64,000 nucleotides of DNA, taken from NCBI GenBank assembly GCA_943735955.1, contig OX030966.1:4146476-4210475 (forward strand), read 5' to 3'. Origin of the DNA: Piscicola geometra. Lineage: Eukaryota > Annelida > Clitellata > Hirudinida > Piscicolidae. A model generated the notes under the pieces. It was not told the DNA's origin, searched no databases, and saw only the letters and a list, made by a program, of their open reading frames with translations. This document shows positions 1 through 16,869 of this stretch, piece after piece (the first letter of the stretch is position 1; the number at the start of each line of letters is the position of its first letter). A program made the translations under genes and the position numbers.

Positions 1-3000
1 TAATTTACTCAAATGGATTCAATATTCAATTAATCTATTGGCTGAAAAAACAAATAGCTACCGGAACATCGTTGACAAATCCTTCGTTTGAGTATTCGGT
101 ATATTCGTTGCGTTCCCTGTTATTGTTGTTGTTATTATTGTTGATGTTATTTTTGTTATAGTTTTTTCCAAAAGGGTTGAAATGTATGGGGTTGTTGTTT
201 GAAGTCATTTCTTCGAGATTTTGTTCTTACTAATCCACGACTTTTAATTGAATTCCAATGTTCACCCAACAACAAGCGCCCATTCCAACACTTGAAGCCA
301 TGGGCCGGCTTGAGCTTAATTGGAAATAATTGCGTTTTCATCAATATATATCTTCCCATAGCCCCTGCATGAACAATGATTAAACGTATATTCACTATGA
401 ACTTTAAGGCTTTACTATAACACCGGGCAACAAATTTTAACAAAAGTCTTGTATCAGAAATACAGTTTGTCAGTTTTTATTAATTTTTATGTGCTGAATA
501 CGAAAACATAAAATCAGAAATGATAAGTTGTTTCTTATTTTGTATGGAAAGGAAAGTAATTGCATGCACAAACTGTCAATGTTTGTCATCACAAGGTCAT
601 AACTCAATCATAGATTTTTGACTTATATAAAATATAAAAATAAATTTTTATCTATTCTGAGTGTCTAACAGAATTCTAAGATTATAGTTAACTTTTTTCC
701 GATGTTTTACTTTTTTTAAATATCGTTTTTGAGACTAAAGACTAAAGTGAGCTATCGGAGATTCCCGGACGCGAGAGCTGAAAAGTATCCAAAACTTGGC
801 TGAAAAGTGACTTTTTGAATGTCTGCTGTCATCATCAAAAAACAAGTAAAACAGCATTTACTTTGCATGGCTTATATCTGGTTGTAACTTCATTGGTAGG
901 TTTTTGAAAATTTCCAACAATTTGTAGAAATATTCTTCACTCGTTATTTTGATCATATTGAATGTTGGACATGAACAATGTTCATTGAAAATGTTGTGAA
1001 ACTAGTTGTATACTATAATACATTTTATATATCTGAGACGTTTGGGCTGGCAGGTATCGACTCCTTCATAGGAAACTACAAAGACGATATAACCTTGTCT
1101 CTGTTCCAAACCATTGCCGATGCAGAACTTTTCATTTCTACTTGGTAACTGCTCAAAATCATAAAAGACAGGCAGCTTCAAAAATTAAGTTTTTTGTTTT
1201 AAAGTTGAGATATACACAAAAGGCGAATTCAATTCTATACTGTGTTCATCTTTATTTAAAGCAATTTTTTGGAATATATTTTTAAGAAAATAATCAAATT
1301 TTTTAAAGTAAATAATATCAATAAACCTTTAGTTCTTTAAAACGCATTGCCCAGTCAATAAACGCTCAAAGTTAAAACAAGCTAATGAACACTTCAATAG
1401 TTGGTGTGGTTCACTTGCCAAAGTGAACACCGGTTAAATAACTTTTGTCTACCCTTTATAAAAACTCTTTCAGGCGTTTTAGGTGGTTGTAAATGATGCG
1501 GATTTTTAGATTATTTCCATTTTTAAAGGCTATCTTACTAAAATATATTTATTTGCGAGAGTTTCGTCAACCTTGTCACCACGTGTGACATTAATGTGTT
1601 GAAGTTTTTTTAAACCAAATTTGAGAAACCTAGACGCAATAGAAAGTTCCATATGTCTGCAAGTTGGGTAAAGTATAATCCAAAATGAAGTATTATCGAA
1701 AGCACTCGGGGAAAAGTACGATAAAAATACTGTTTACGATAGAAAACAGAGGTTCGGAGGGAACTTAGACAGTGTGACAATCTCGAAACGCAATCCGTAT
1801 CATTCACAGCGTGGATGATACAATGTATTATGTATCATTGATACATGATACAATTTATTATGTATCATTGGTACATAATTTAAAATATAATAGATACATT
1901 GATTAATATAAATTGACATTTAAAGCTAGATATTAACTATTTACAAACAATTAATAGTTTATAGAAGAAGAAAACTGTGATCATAATTTAATTTAATTAT
2001 TAGGGTTTTGATGATGATAAATGATGAAGGTGATGATGAGGAAGACGATGGTGTGGGTAATTATGAGAACTATTATTAAAACTATTATTATTGTGATGGT
2101 GGTTATTATGATTGTGTTAACAATAAAAAATCAAAACTACTCACTTCAGTCTGCAGGTGTCAGATGAAAGAGTATTTTCAAAGAATTCCAATAAAATTTA
2201 AAATATTCTATTATAAAAATTCTTTCACAATTACAAAATTTAAATTTTTACACACTCACAAATTAGATCAATGGAAATTCGAAGTCAAACATTATAACAG
2301 TCTTTGAACTTGAAATAAAACATGTATGTTTCATTTGGTTCCATAGAATGGGTTTATCTTCATACAAGACCTTTATGAAACTATTTATTAACAAAAAGTA
2401 GACTAACGTGGATTCCAATGAGTGTTTTGAAAAACTGCTAGCTAAATTATTTTTTTAATACAAAATTATCCCAAGGAGCTTATAGCGGAAGTAATCATTC
2501 AACCACAACAGCACGCCACAGCAACAACATCTCACGTAACAACATAAAAACCCCCAGCCTCTTTTCTTGGGTTTTTAAACAGCAAGGTCATCCCCTTACC
2601 TCCTTTCCATCTCAATCAATAACAGCATGTTCACAAGACACCAAATAAGCTCTGACGCGGCACACAACGGTCTTTAATGGACAGCTACTTGTGTGGGTTC
2701 GTTTGGGAGTAGAGCAGCCGAAATAAAAACATTTTCATGAAAATTATAAATTAAATATCTCAAATTTACTTTCTTCAAAAAAAAATAAAATTACAAGTTG
2801 TGTTTTACATGTTTTTTTATTACTTATAAGTTGCGAATATATATTTTGACGCGTTCGATGTCTAACGAAGCAGACGAAATATATTTTAAAACTTAGAATA
2901 CAAAGTTTGATATTTCAAAAAATTATTAATTCAAAATTTTCTATACGAACTTGTACATTATATTTTCTTAAAAACTCAAAGTCGACAAATATTTTTACAT
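1..3000. other. Gene-free AT-rich upstream region
   Basis: No gene can be assigned here. The only exon-like piece is at about 1053-1146 (+): it follows a CAG, precedes a GTAACT, and reads about 31 codons starting GIDSFIGNYKDD with ordinary amino-acid composition. No partner exon or family was recognised, and the opposite strand is also partly open. Positions 1816-1900 hold short ATACATGATACA-type repeats. The rest is AT-rich sequence without open frames above about 95 codons. Confidence 0.5.
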
Positions 3001-3009
3001 GTAACAAGT

Positions 3010-3160
3010 GACATTGACGGTGATAATGAGGGGGTTCTGGAGTTCAAACCCCCCCCCCTTTTTGGTGGTGAAGGGTCGACCTTAATGGTCCTGACTCCAG
3101 GAACCCTCCATGATCACCGCCCATGCTGGGTAGGACCCCCCAAGATATGCAGCAGATCGT
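3010..3160. mobile_element. Foldback/MITE-like repeat, copy 1
   Basis: About 150 bp of GC-rich sequence in an AT-rich region. Positions 3014-3050 and 3088-3123 are an imperfect inverted repeat sharing GGCGGTGAT and GGGTTCTGGAGT. The right part (3085-3155, reverse strand) matches 14955-15035 almost base for base, including ATCTTGG and CCAGCATGG, and a third partial copy lies at 15440-15485. The dispersed, self-inverted structure suggests a small non-autonomous DNA transposon; no target duplication was identified. Confidence 0.5.
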
Positions 3161-3392
3161 CGCCCTTGAAACACACACACTCACACGTGGTCCAGAGAGA
3201 GGCAGTGTCTCAGTCAACAACTATTTGTAAATGTGACAAGTGATACTCAAACAAACCAATAAATAAACTCACTGAAACACTATAAATGCTATATTTCTTC
3301 TTTACAACCCGTATATGAATTTATTATAATTTATAGGGTTTATTAAAGAGATAAAAATTTGAAGTTAAACAGATTTCAACCCTGAAGGGTGC

Positions 3393-3400
3393 TATAAAAG
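3393..3400 (+). promoter_or_regulatory. TATA box of HMBS
   Basis: TATAAAAG lies 64 bp before the HMBS start codon (ATG at 3464). If transcription starts about 30 bp downstream, the 5' leader would be only 35-40 nt. No intron is needed between the box and the ATG. The placement is consistent with a core promoter but is not proven. Confidence 0.5.
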
Positions 3401-3463
3401 AGCGTGTATTTTACGAATTCGCACATATTGTGGTTTCGTACACTTGAAAAAAAACATTCAAAA

Positions 3464-9827
<6,364 letters not shown>

Positions 9828-9829
<2 letters not shown>

Positions 9830-9845
9830 TAAATACGCAAAATAA
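9828..9845 (+). promoter_or_regulatory. Polyadenylation signals of HMBS
   Basis: AATAAA overlaps the HMBS stop codon (9828-9833), and another follows about 10 bp later. The 3' UTR is therefore probably very short. 9846-10302 between HMBS and MEN1 is AT-rich with no gene; 10155-10210 has three short repeats of TTTGATTYCAGAGAA. Confidence 0.5.
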
Positions 9846-10302
9846 AAATTAATTTAGAAATTAATTTTATTACATATATTTTGCGTTATATACTCTGAAA
9901 GCTTTGACGTTATATACGCATGAATATTAAATTAAAATTCATGTTCTCATCCAAGAAATAAAAACATTTTTGGTTATATTTGTGAACAAGTCAATACCAT
10001 GAAATGTATCATCAAGTCGATTTTTCTGCTTCAAAAAAGCCGATATTAACAATTTAAAGAATCATTAATAACTTACCAAGCAATAAAACCGCAACCAAAT
10101 CAAATCTACACGAGAAAAGAGCTGAAACTGAGTTTAAGGGAAAAAATTCTTTGATCTCAGAGAAGACACTTCTTTGATTTCAGAGAAAAATGTCTTTGAT
10201 TCCAGAGAAATATTTTTTTATCAACAATAAATAAATTAAAGTTCACAATCCAATCAAAATTAAGAAGTCTTATTTGTTATATGTTTCAACAAAATCTTAA
10301 CT

Positions 10303-12234
10303 TTACTTTTCGCTGACTCTTGATCTTTTGCGAGGAGGCTGGCTGTCAGTGCTCAAGACACTTGCACCACAATCTCCACCCTTGCCACCACCACCACTAC
10401 TACTACTCCTAGTACTACTACACCCACCACCACTCCCACCAGCGCCACCACTACTACTATTATTTCTAGTAGCACCACTGTTCCTACTGGTAGCACCAAC
10501 GCCTTGGGCACCAGCAGCTTCCTTGCTGGGCTTGCTGAAGTGGTGTGTGGTCGACTTGTAGTTCACCTGCGACTGCGCCGTAAGCAGGAGTTTAATGGCG
10601 GATGTATTGAGTTTGTCACTGGTCAAAAGATCTTTCATCGACACCATCTTCTCACTACGCAAAAGCAGACGTGTCTGTCTGTTTCTTGCACTGTTTGTAT
10701 CGCTGCCCGTCTCTATTTTAGATTTTGTTGGTGCTTTTTCAACACTTATATCAATATGATCGGCATCATTACTATCACCATCTGTTTCATTTTCCGAGTC
10801 ACATTTCTTTCTTTTTTGGCCCACCTTTTCTTCTTCATTCCTTTTCGAAGGAACGACAGAACCATCAGGTACTTCTTCATTCGATCCATCCTTTTCTTCT
10901 TTCTCCTCCGAATCAGACGCGACCTTACTCTTTTCTTTATTCCTTCCACCCCTTCCAACATCCTCCTTTCCCTTCCTTCCCACTCCACCATCAACACCAC
11001 CACCTCCTCCTCCTCCTCCTCCTCCTCCTCCTGAAACACCCACCTTCGAATCCCTCCTCACATCCTCTTCCATCTCTTCTGGCTTAGTGAAAATTTTAAG
11101 GCGACACCTAGCGAGTGTTGAGAATTTAGAGACGACAAACGTCATGTTGTTGGCCCAGATGATGTGCAGTACAGGCATGCAACTGCCCTCCTCCCACTCG
11201 CAGATTCCATCGAAAAAGCGAAGAATATCCGCGTAACACTCACTGTCCTGCAACAGCATCGAAAGCTTCGAGCGGTCGCCAGCGATGGTTGAGCGGTGAG
11301 ATGGTGTTGCTGGTGATGTGGTTGATGTTGTCGATGGCGATCTTGCCGCCAGTTGCTCGGTCATTGTCGTTGAATCGGACTTGGTCTCAATCGATTCAGT
11401 GCCGCTTCCTTCGTCAATCTTTTTCGATTTTGATTTTCTTTTTTTAGATTTTCTATTTTGAAGAGATGTAGTGGAGGTGTTTGTAGTAGTAGTAGTGGTG
11501 GTACTAGTAGTAGTAGTAGTGATATCAGCACAGCAAGCTCTAAATACATTAGGAATGATTTCGTTGGCTATCTCGTGGAACTCTCTGTATATCTCATCGT
11601 CCTCCCTGTTGTAGTTGTACCTGTTGGTGGAGAAGTGCTTGTGGTGTTGTTTGTAGTTTGTAGTGGTGGTGGTGTTGTTTGTAGTTTGTGGTGGTGGTGG
11701 TAGTGTTGTTTGTAGTTTTTGGTGGTGGTGTTGTTTGAATGGCAGTTGAATAACGGTGTTTGTGTGGTAGCTTCATGGACAGTGTGTGTGTGGTGAGTTA
11801 GGTGTAGGAAAACAATACCTTACCAGCCGTCATCACCACAACTACAATCCACCACAACACTAACACTCCTTTTCCAACAACAACCACTACCACAACCAAC
11901 ACCACCCTCACTACCTCCCAACCACAACCACCCTTCCCACAACCAACACCACCACCGCATACCCTCCCACCACAACAACCACCCATAACCAGCAGCACCA
12001 CCCTTCCCCCCCCCCCCCCCACCACCACAGATCATCATCATCACCACCAAACCCCCCACCACCAACCACCATAACCACATACCTACTCGCCACTTGTGCA
12101 GCATCGGCCCAGCTCCTCAACGCCTCCTTATACCTCCTCCAGCGGTAGTGGTGGTTGCCGAGGTAGGTGTGAGGGTAGATAAGAAGGTCGTCGTAGACCC
12201 TTCTAGAACATTCTACCGCTTCTTTGTGTAGTCT

Positions 12235-12305
<71 letters not shown>

Positions 12306-12604
12306 TTAATTGCATGGTGATTTAATTAATTTGGTGTTTAATTTAATTGGGTTCTTTATAACTAATTGTAATTATTATTTTTGTGGGTGGTTTAATTTGA
12401 AAATTAATTGTGGGTTTTTATGATGTAGATAATAATAATAATTATAATAAATTATTGAGTTTTCAAAATGATAATTACGTTAGAGAAGATGGTCGTTTTA
12501 CGGAGTTTTTATTTTTATTTTTGTTGTTGGGAATGATTTTTTGGCTAGTGCAGAGAGAAGTATTAGTGATGATGTCTTGACTAGTAGACGTAGTAGTAGT
12601 AGTA

Positions 12605-12635
<31 letters not shown>

Positions 12636-14402
12636 ACGTGGTAGTAGTAGTAGTTTTTGTTGTTTTGAGAGTACTGATGGAACTTGTATTGGCAGTATTA
12701 TGAGATTGTGTATTCGTAGTGTAATCATCCATTTTCGTTTCAGTATTATTTGTAGTATTATTAGTAATATTATTATCATTAATATTATTTTTATTATTAT
12801 CATTATCAACAACAATATTATTATTATTTTCATGATTATGATTATTGTTGTTATTATAATCTAGGGATAATCTATTGCTTGGTAGAATCTCTTCTAGATC
12901 AGCCAACACTCCTAATGCCATTGGATAACTATGGGATGGATGGATGAGTGAGAGAGAGTATGGAGGAGAAATGAGTGAATGAATGAAAGTATTGGTGGAA
13001 GATGGATAAAGTGAATGGATGAAATGATTGGTGGAAGATGGATAGAGTGAAAGAAGGAATTTGAAAAGTATTTACTTTTTGAGGTGTCCAAGGTCATACA
13101 GAATCCATAAAATCCTCTGGGTAGTATATGAAGAAAGGAAAACAAATTTGAGCTTGATTACATAATGTAAATCAGTAAAAAAGATTTTACCTTGTTTTTA
13201 TATAAAATGAATAAAAATAATAGAAGCATACACATAAAATTTCTTGAGTAGGATCAAACCATTTTGATAAATCTCAAGAATATGAAAAATACAAGCGCAC
13301 CATCAAACCCAAAAAACGATAAAGCAAAAAAAACTGAGAACCACACAAAGCACACCCACCTTTTGTATGGAAGCCATCTCGACACTCTCCAGGACCGAGT
13401 TGACGACTGGATTGATGGCGACCACTAAGAGACCAACCTCCATCTGCCTGTCACACACCATGCCCTGCCCATATAACCAGCTCTTTTCAGGGGCTGTGGT
13501 GGTGATAGGATGACCCCTTCTGTCCTCAGTTCCTTTCCCTGCGTGATATGGTTTTTGTGTTGATTGTTTGTGGTGAGTATGTGTATGGATGAAAGTGAAA
13601 ATAGTGATTTAAACATTTTCATGTACAATAGCTAAGCATTAAAAACTAAAAAAGTGACAAACTATTTAAATGTCCATTTAATTCAAACCATGCCAAGTGA
13701 TTTCTGAAGTGGTGCAGCCAGCCTCTCCGTGTACTGCCCACACGTGATCCTCTGACACTGAAAGGTGCACATCGTCCAGACCCAGTACCTGACAAGCCGA
13801 CAAGACACCAAACGCCATTCCAAAACAATCCATCTTTTGTTCTGAGTTTCAAAGAAGTCAATGCATTTTTTCATTATAGTTTACAAAATGTGAAAAATAT
13901 TTTTTATTTTAATAATACTTTGAGCTTGAATTTGAATACTGGTTGAACCTTTGAAAAGTGTGTAGAGAAATTGCAAATGTCCTTTATCTTTATAAAAAGT
14001 TTTTGTCAAATTGGTCCAGAGAAGATCAGATACTCTCTTGAGAAGTTTTGCAGACGTAAATTTCGGAGGATCTCCTCTCAGATCCACAAACTCTATCACC
14101 AGCTTGACAAACACCTCAAACAACACCCTCACATCATCTAACTGCACAGGAGGGATGGGTAGATTAGATCTTTCATTTTTTTCAACTCCATCTAGACTGA
14201 TTTTGTCAACAGGTCTTCCTCTGGGGTTCTTCTCAAGAGGTCTGTTGACTGTCAATGAATGCTCCACCAAACCCAAGACTATGGATAGCAGGGTGAGGTT
14301 AGGATCAAAACCTGATGTCAGCTGATCACGAAATAAATTCACTACATCCTCTACGCTTGTCAAAGGAAACCATTTAACGTCAATATCTCTTAAATTATTC
14401 AT
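10303..14402 (-). CDS. MEN1: Menin, complete 7-exon gene with large low-complexity insertions
   Basis: Menin is a nuclear scaffold that binds MLL/KMT2 and JunD. Coding exons (transcription order): 14402-13949, 13841-13689, 13538-13360, 13116-13076, 12928-12479, 12232-12083, 11620-10303. All phases close, giving 914 residues against about 610 in human. Matches: N-terminal [13 protein letters not shown] and [33 protein letters not shown] and [104 protein letters not shown]-terminal [16 protein letters not shown]. Expansions: an Asn/Thr block at about residues 301-419 in exon 5, a poly-Thr run and K/R-rich segment early in exon 7, a poly-Gly run, and a Ser/Gly-rich stretch before the basic end. 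The conserved core is intact, so it is probably functional. Confidence 0.93.
12238..12303. repeat. (TG)n microsatellite at the MEN1 exon 6 acceptor
   Basis: About 33 TG units on the + strand. On the MEN1 (-) strand this is a (CA)n run that ends directly in CCAG at the exon 6 splice acceptor, taking the place of the usual polypyrimidine tract. Confidence 0.9.
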
Positions 14403-14613
14403 TTTTACAAAACACTAAATTTTTAGTTTTCGGGCGATAATATAAATAGAATTATAATTAAAATTATTAAGTAGCATAGAAAACAAATTTGAGAATACAT
14501 TTTACTGTTATCCTTTTTAAAAGAAATTATCACTAGCATCATTAACTTCATCCCACTTCCCATCCGTGTTGCAGCAAGCCGTCACAACATCCCCATCATA
14601 TAGGCCTAGGCCC

Positions 14614-14960
14614 CATCAATCAATCAATCACTAATGATTTGTATAGCGCCCTTTACTTAGTGAACAAAGGCGCTCTTCAAATAAATTTGTTAAATAAAAC
14701 AGTTTTTAGACCACTACCAATATATGTATATATATAAATTCAAATATATATAAAAACAACAATCAACCTCAATAATCCAACCTCACCCACACCACCATGA
14801 CAATCACTGCCAAAAAATCACTATCACCACAAATAAAAATTCAATCATCACCACGATACCAACACTCATACCACAGCACAATCATCATCAAAACAACAAA
14901 ACACAATCATCATTCTTCTCAATTTTCTGTCTTGCCACTGGTGCCGAGGCTGCGAAAGAG
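14614..14960 (-). mobile_element. Non-autonomous retroelement, family C, copy 1 (5' truncated)
   Basis: Near-identical to 39237-39598 for about 350 bp. On the reverse strand it ends with GCGCCTTTGTTCACT, then AAAGGGCGCTATACAAATCA, then a (TTGA)n tail. That tail is shared with the LINE fragment ending at 34880. It has no coding capacity. The copy stops at 14960 exactly where foldback sequence begins. Confidence 0.75.
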
Positions 14961-15485
14961 GCGGCGATCTACTGCAAATCTTGGAGGGGTCCAAACCAGC
15001 ATGGACGATCCTGGGGGAGTTCTGGACTTCGGACTTCCCCTCCCCCCTCCCTTAAAAAAATTTTAAACTTCCTTTTTTAAACGAATATTTAAGTAAGTAA
15101 AGAATAGTTGGTTGAACGGGTAGCTGAGTCGGCAATGACTCTAGGCTTTGACCAATAATGAAAGGTCCTAGGTTCAAGTGCAACCAATGCCTTAGTAACC
15201 CAAAGTCGCAAATGAAAATATGCAGCCTAAGTGGCCTGGAAGCCCGTTCGGGTTATACGCCACTATAATTATGCTCGTTTTTATTCTTATTATTATTATT
15301 ATAGTTTGGTTTTAGACAGCTATTACTACAACTACACATACTCACAATCTATTATTATATAAACTTTCTGTTTTATGTCATGTTTGACGATTGTGCTCGT
15401 ATCAAAACAAGAGTTTTAAAATGTTTTTATTGAAAAGTGGATCCGGACCCCAGAACCCCCCCAGGATCGCCGCCCATGGGCCTCA
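14955..15485. mobile_element. Foldback/MITE-like repeat pair, copies 2 and 3, in inverted orientation
   Basis: 14955-15035 (+) matches the reverse strand of 3085-3155. 15440-15485 is a partial copy in the opposite orientation, sharing GATCCTGGGGG and GTTCTGG. The two could be the ends of one element of about 500 bp interrupted by the SINE at 15114, or two separate insertions. No target duplication was identified. Confidence 0.45.
15114..15300 (+). mobile_element. tRNA-derived SINE, family B, copy 2
   Basis: Nearly identical to 6028-6190: GAACGGGTAGCTGAGTCGGC head, CCTAGGTTCAAGTGC box-B-like segment, GGGTTATACGCCACTATAAT tail, then a (TTA)n tract. It is inserted between the inverted foldback ends. 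Confidence 0.8.
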
Positions 15486-15489
15486 TCAT

Positions 15490-16230
15490 CAGATTATGAA
15501 TGTGAAATGGTAGACAAATTCTACGAAGAACTAGATCTAGTTCGAACATTTTATTGTCAATGCTTCAAATTTGAAAAACTTATGCTGTAAAGAGAATGTA
15601 ACACGGAAGTAAGACTTGATGACTACAAAGACTGGGCAGACACTGTAGCACGATTCGGCACAACTGGAGAGACCAATGATAGACGACTGTGAAAAACCAT
15701 CAACCATCTCTGGCCCACTTTCTGATCTACACGAACCATTCAGAACAGAGACTTGACATTCTCTGAATATAGAGCCAGATTTATTTCATCATGATGCCAC
15801 AAAGATTCAAATCAAGCATCAACAATGGGAATATCTTAAGAAATTCTAATCGCAGGCTTAAACCTCTATAACCAGATCATATTGTTTTCATTGGGGTTGT
15901 CATTGAAGTTGGAATTTTTTACGCAGAGGGTATGGTAGATTGGCGTTGGCAGCAACCACAACTTAGTTCTCAGCGCTATCAATTTGAAAATGAACAGCAA
16001 GCGCAGCATCAACAGATTTGATTTGAAGAAATTAAGAGACTCAGCAATTGCAGAGACATTTAAAGTACATATATACGGCAAGTTTGCAGAACTTACTTCC
16101 TCGACTTGGACAAAAACAAAGAAAATCCTCGTTGAGGCTGTCAGAAAAAGATCTTGATGGACAATGTGAAAGTCTTCTCAACTCTGCTAGCAACAGAAAC
16201 TAATGATGGATGATAGTCACGTCCTTCTTT
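15490..16230 (+). pseudogene. Decayed RTE-type LINE fragment (endonuclease to linker region)
   Basis: Broken frames on the + strand retain the order of an RTE/BovB-type ORF (the part often annotated as craniofacial development protein 2-like): LDDYKDWADTVARFGTTGET, then SNHNLVLSAINLKMN, then FDLKKLRDSAIAETF and YGKFAEL. Several stops and frameshifts interrupt it. The catalytic N-terminus and the reverse transcriptase are absent, so this is a relic. Confidence 0.7.
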
Positions 16231-16603
16231 CATTTTTTCCCAACGATCAATTTTGTCATAGCAGTGATGATGATTGTGAAATTGATTACTGTTCACTGTT
16301 TTCCCCTATTTTTATCATTCTTTAACTTTCAAAAATGTAAAGTTTACTATTTATTTAAATAGAAAGAACAAATGAACTATTTATTTGAAGTAAAATCTAC
16401 TAAAAAGTGTAGTGTTGTTTCAAGTTTAAAAATCACAATTTCAAATTGGCATTAAAAATTTAACTTTGATAAAATATTTAATTCAAATGGAATGTTGTAT
16501 CAAATAATAACTAGTTTTTAGAAGCAAATAAGAAGTGTCTAAGTAATTTTAATCACATGTGCAAGCAAACTTTATTATTTATACTTTTAAAACTCAATAA
16601 ATT

Positions 16604-16825
16604 ATGCAGGTAAAGCAAAGTAGATTAAACAATTCAACAAGTTTGAAATGCTGGTGGACTATCTACCATGGCAGCAAAGTTATATGGCTCTATCAAATTG
16701 CAGCATTAATCCCTGCTACTATCGCCGATCCTGCCGCTTCTCACATTGATCGGATTCACTTTGTCCGGAATGTTGAATCTGTTCCTGTGGAAGTAGAAGA
16801 GCCGTGTGACTATTCTTACTTTTGA
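16604..16825 (+). CDS. Unidentified ORF with nearby poly(A) signal
   Basis: A 73-codon frame ending ...VEVEEPCDYSYF, with AATAAA about 15 bp after the TGA (near 16837). It could be the last exon of an unrecognised + strand gene: possible acceptors are the CAG at 16608 and the TTGCAG near 16702. No upstream exon was found and no family recognised. It converges on the mucin-like gene, whose coding end is at 16870. 16231-16600 is AT-rich with nothing recognised. Confidence 0.25.
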   Translation: MQVKQSRLNNSTSLKCWWTIYHGSKVIWLYQIAALIPATIADPAASHIDRIHFVRNVESVPVEVEEPCDYSYF

Positions 16826-16869
16826 ATTTTTCAAAAATAAACTGATGATGAAAAGATGCAAAATAGAAA

